The position numbers and the translations under genes are program-made. A stretch of DNA of 6,334 bases from assembly GCA_018824925.1 (NCBI GenBank), contig JAHJFH010000119.1, positions 1 to 6,334 of the forward strand. The letters run 5' to 3'. Shown piece by piece: positions 5,129 to 6,334 of the stretch; the stretch's first letter is position 1; the number at the start of each line of letters is the position of its first letter. This stretch comes from Thermoplasmatota archaeon (GTDB lineage Archaea > Thermoplasmatota > E2 > DHVEG-1). The notes under the pieces were generated by a model. That model was not told where the DNA came from and made no database searches. It saw only the letters and a list, made by a program, of their open reading frames with translations.

Positions 5129-6145
5129 GTGATCAAAATAAAAATCGATGTTATTGGTGGCGGCTTAAGTGGATTAAGTGCCTCTATCGCAGCAAAAACT
5201 CAAAATAAAGATTTGACAGTAATAGTTCATGAAAAATATGGAACGCTTGGATATAATCATGAAGGAAGACGATGCGGAGAAGCACATTCAATGGAAAACG
5301 AATGGAAAAAATGGCACATACCCGATCACTGTATTTTCAATCGAATAACCGACGTTGAAATTCATATTGGACCGAAACGATATGACATAGCTCGAGATCC
5401 TCAAGAATCATGCATACTAAACCGACAAGCATTTATTGCTCATCTAGGAAAAAAAGCAGAGGATCGGGGGGTAATAATTCAAACCAAAGATCGAATCACT
5501 GACATCAAGGACCTTGATGGAGATTATATTATTGATGCATCAGGATGCCCAAGTAGTGTGAAACGTCAACTAGGATTAAACCATGGTATCAAAGGAGTCT
5601 CCTATCAACAAACCCTTCGAGATTGTAATGCATACAAATCAAACAAAATTAAGATCATGTACTGTGAGAAATTTGGGTATTTTTGGGTGTTTCCGCGTGA
5701 TCCCCGATTTAAAGAGGTAAATGTTGGTTTTGGATTTCTTTCCTACAGGGATTATAATCTAAAAACTATGATTGAAGAATTTAAACAGAAAGAAAATATT
5801 TCAGGTACAGTTTCATATGTCTCAGGAGGATTGATTCCCATTGGGATTCAACGTCCCTTAAAATATCATAATATTTTATTTGTGGGTGATGCCGGGGTTG
5901 GTACATTTCCCTACACCGGTCAGGGTATTTATCGAGCATTGATCAGTGGTGATGATGCAGGAAGACTTATTGCCTCTGGAATGCCAGGAAAATATCCATA
6001 TATTATGAATCAAAAGTTCATTAAATGGGATGTGGTTGGTAAATCTTTTATTTATGCAAATCAAGTGTTTCGTCGCATTAATCCCAAGTTGGTACTTGCA
6101 TCATTCAATTCATTTATTTCTGTAGAAAATGTGATACATCTTTAA
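5129..6145 (+). CDS. Geranylgeranyl-reductase-family FAD-dependent oxidoreductase
   Basis: This flavoprotein of 338 residues probably reduces isoprenoid double bonds, as in saturation of archaeal lipid chains. The N-terminal dinucleotide-binding fold has IGGGLSG (9-15) and ends its second strand near VHEK (33-36). RRCGEA (47-52) is the family's RCGE motif near the flavin. IIDASG (134-139) is the second FAD-contact strand. FGYFWVFPRD (182-191) matches the YxWxFP block. LFVGDAGVGTFPYTGQGI (250-267) is the GDA-x-P-x-TG-x-GI flavin motif. It is shorter than typical family members (roughly 390-450 residues), mostly at the C-terminus. GTG 5129 is the only usable start: a stop lies two codons upstream, and GGGTGAT overlaps the GTG, so translation may be leaderless or nearly so. 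The exact substrate (lipid, quinone side chain or carotenoid-like) cannot be decided. No ferredoxin gene is adjacent. Confidence 0.85.
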   Translation: MIKIKIDVIGGGLSGLSASIAAKTQNKDLTVIVHEKYGTLGYNHEGRRCGEAHSMENEWKKWHIPDHCIFNRITDVEIHIGPKRYDIARDPQESCILNRQAFIAHLGKKAEDRGVIIQTKDRITDIKDLDGDYIIDASGCPSSVKRQLGLNHGIKGVSYQQTLRDCNAYKSNKIKIMYCEKFGYFWVFPRDPRFKEVNVGFGFLSYRDYNLKTMIEEFKQKENISGTVSYVSGGLIPIGIQRPLKYHNILFVGDAGVGTFPYTGQGIYRALISGDDAGRLIASGMPGKYPYIMNQKFIKWDVVGKSFIYANQVFRRINPKLVLASFNSFISVENVIHL

Positions 6146-6334
6146 ACATGAAATGTATTGACATAGAAGGATTGCATAAGAGAGGTTGTTTGTATCCATT
6201 CTCCTTCAAATACTCATATTGTATCAATATAGAATTTGTTTATAGTTAGGCACTCTCTCTATCGACCTTAAGAGAAAACCAGATTATTTTTATTCGTAAA
6301 ATCATAATTAAATCTCGTCCCGGCATACAAATTG
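6146..6334. other. Right-hand intergenic stretch, no supportable gene
   Basis: No frame here has a ribosome binding site at a workable distance or a recognisable product. A small perfect dyad, ATATTG-TAT-CAATAT (6216-6230), lies 71 bases after the reductase stop and could be a weak hairpin. A minus-strand frame is open from the right edge to TAA at 6248-6246. It could be the tail of a gene outside the window, but it is too short to claim. Confidence 0.5.

Noticed and set aside
5876..6064. Minus-strand open frame inside the reductase gene
   Set aside because: It lies opposite the conserved flavin motif and has no product resemblance.
6148..6249. Plus-strand 33-codon frame with three cysteines after the reductase
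   Set aside because: There is no ribosome binding site, the cysteine spacing fits no known motif, and the chain is dominated by AT-driven residues.
6246..6334. Minus-strand frame open from the right edge to a TAA
   Set aside because: Only 28 codons, which is expected by chance in AT-rich DNA, with no recognisable sequence.

Overview
The window looks archaeal, most likely a low-GC Euryarchaeota or Thermoplasmatota-type genome. Two exported proteins end in a Thr-Pro-Gly-Phe-Glu motif, a hydrophobic stretch and a basic tail, which is the PGF-CTERM-like layout processed by archaeosortases. Several genes have an archaeal TATA box at a sensible distance. There is a geranylgeranyl-reductase-family flavoprotein and a one-finger C2H2 protein. 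No RNA gene, CRISPR array or insertion sequence was seen.

Layout, left to right. The 3' end of an unidentified gene (3-140, +) is followed by a single-cysteine peroxiredoxin (278-766, +). Next come two paralogous surface proteins, each with a signal peptide, a fibronectin type III domain, a second beta-rich domain with an acidic calcium-type loop, and a sorting tail (1014-1796 and 2603-3382, both +). They flank a small cytosolic arrestin-fold protein (2052-2531, +). The duplicated unit includes the core promoter. A short lipoprotein (3386-3814, -) converges on the second surface gene with a 3-base gap. Then come a 33-residue C2H2 zinc-finger protein (3920-4021, -), an exported protein of unknown family (4261-5004, -), and, divergently, the FAD-dependent reductase (5129-6145, +). 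The last 189 bases hold no supportable gene.

How the genes fit together. Four of the eight complete genes encode exported or surface-attached proteins, so 1.0-5.0 kb reads as a cell-envelope locus. The reductase would act on isoprenoid chains, such as membrane lipids, which also concerns the envelope, but co-function is inference. No operon is clear: most genes have their own promoter-like sequence, and the orientation alternates.

The most useful observations are the tiny zinc-finger gene with a well-placed promoter and ribosome binding site, the promoter-plus-gene duplication with a 53-base identical patch suggesting gene conversion, and start-site corrections based on Shine-Dalgarno placement and paralogue comparison. 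I did not find convincing evidence of a wholly new defence or mobile system.
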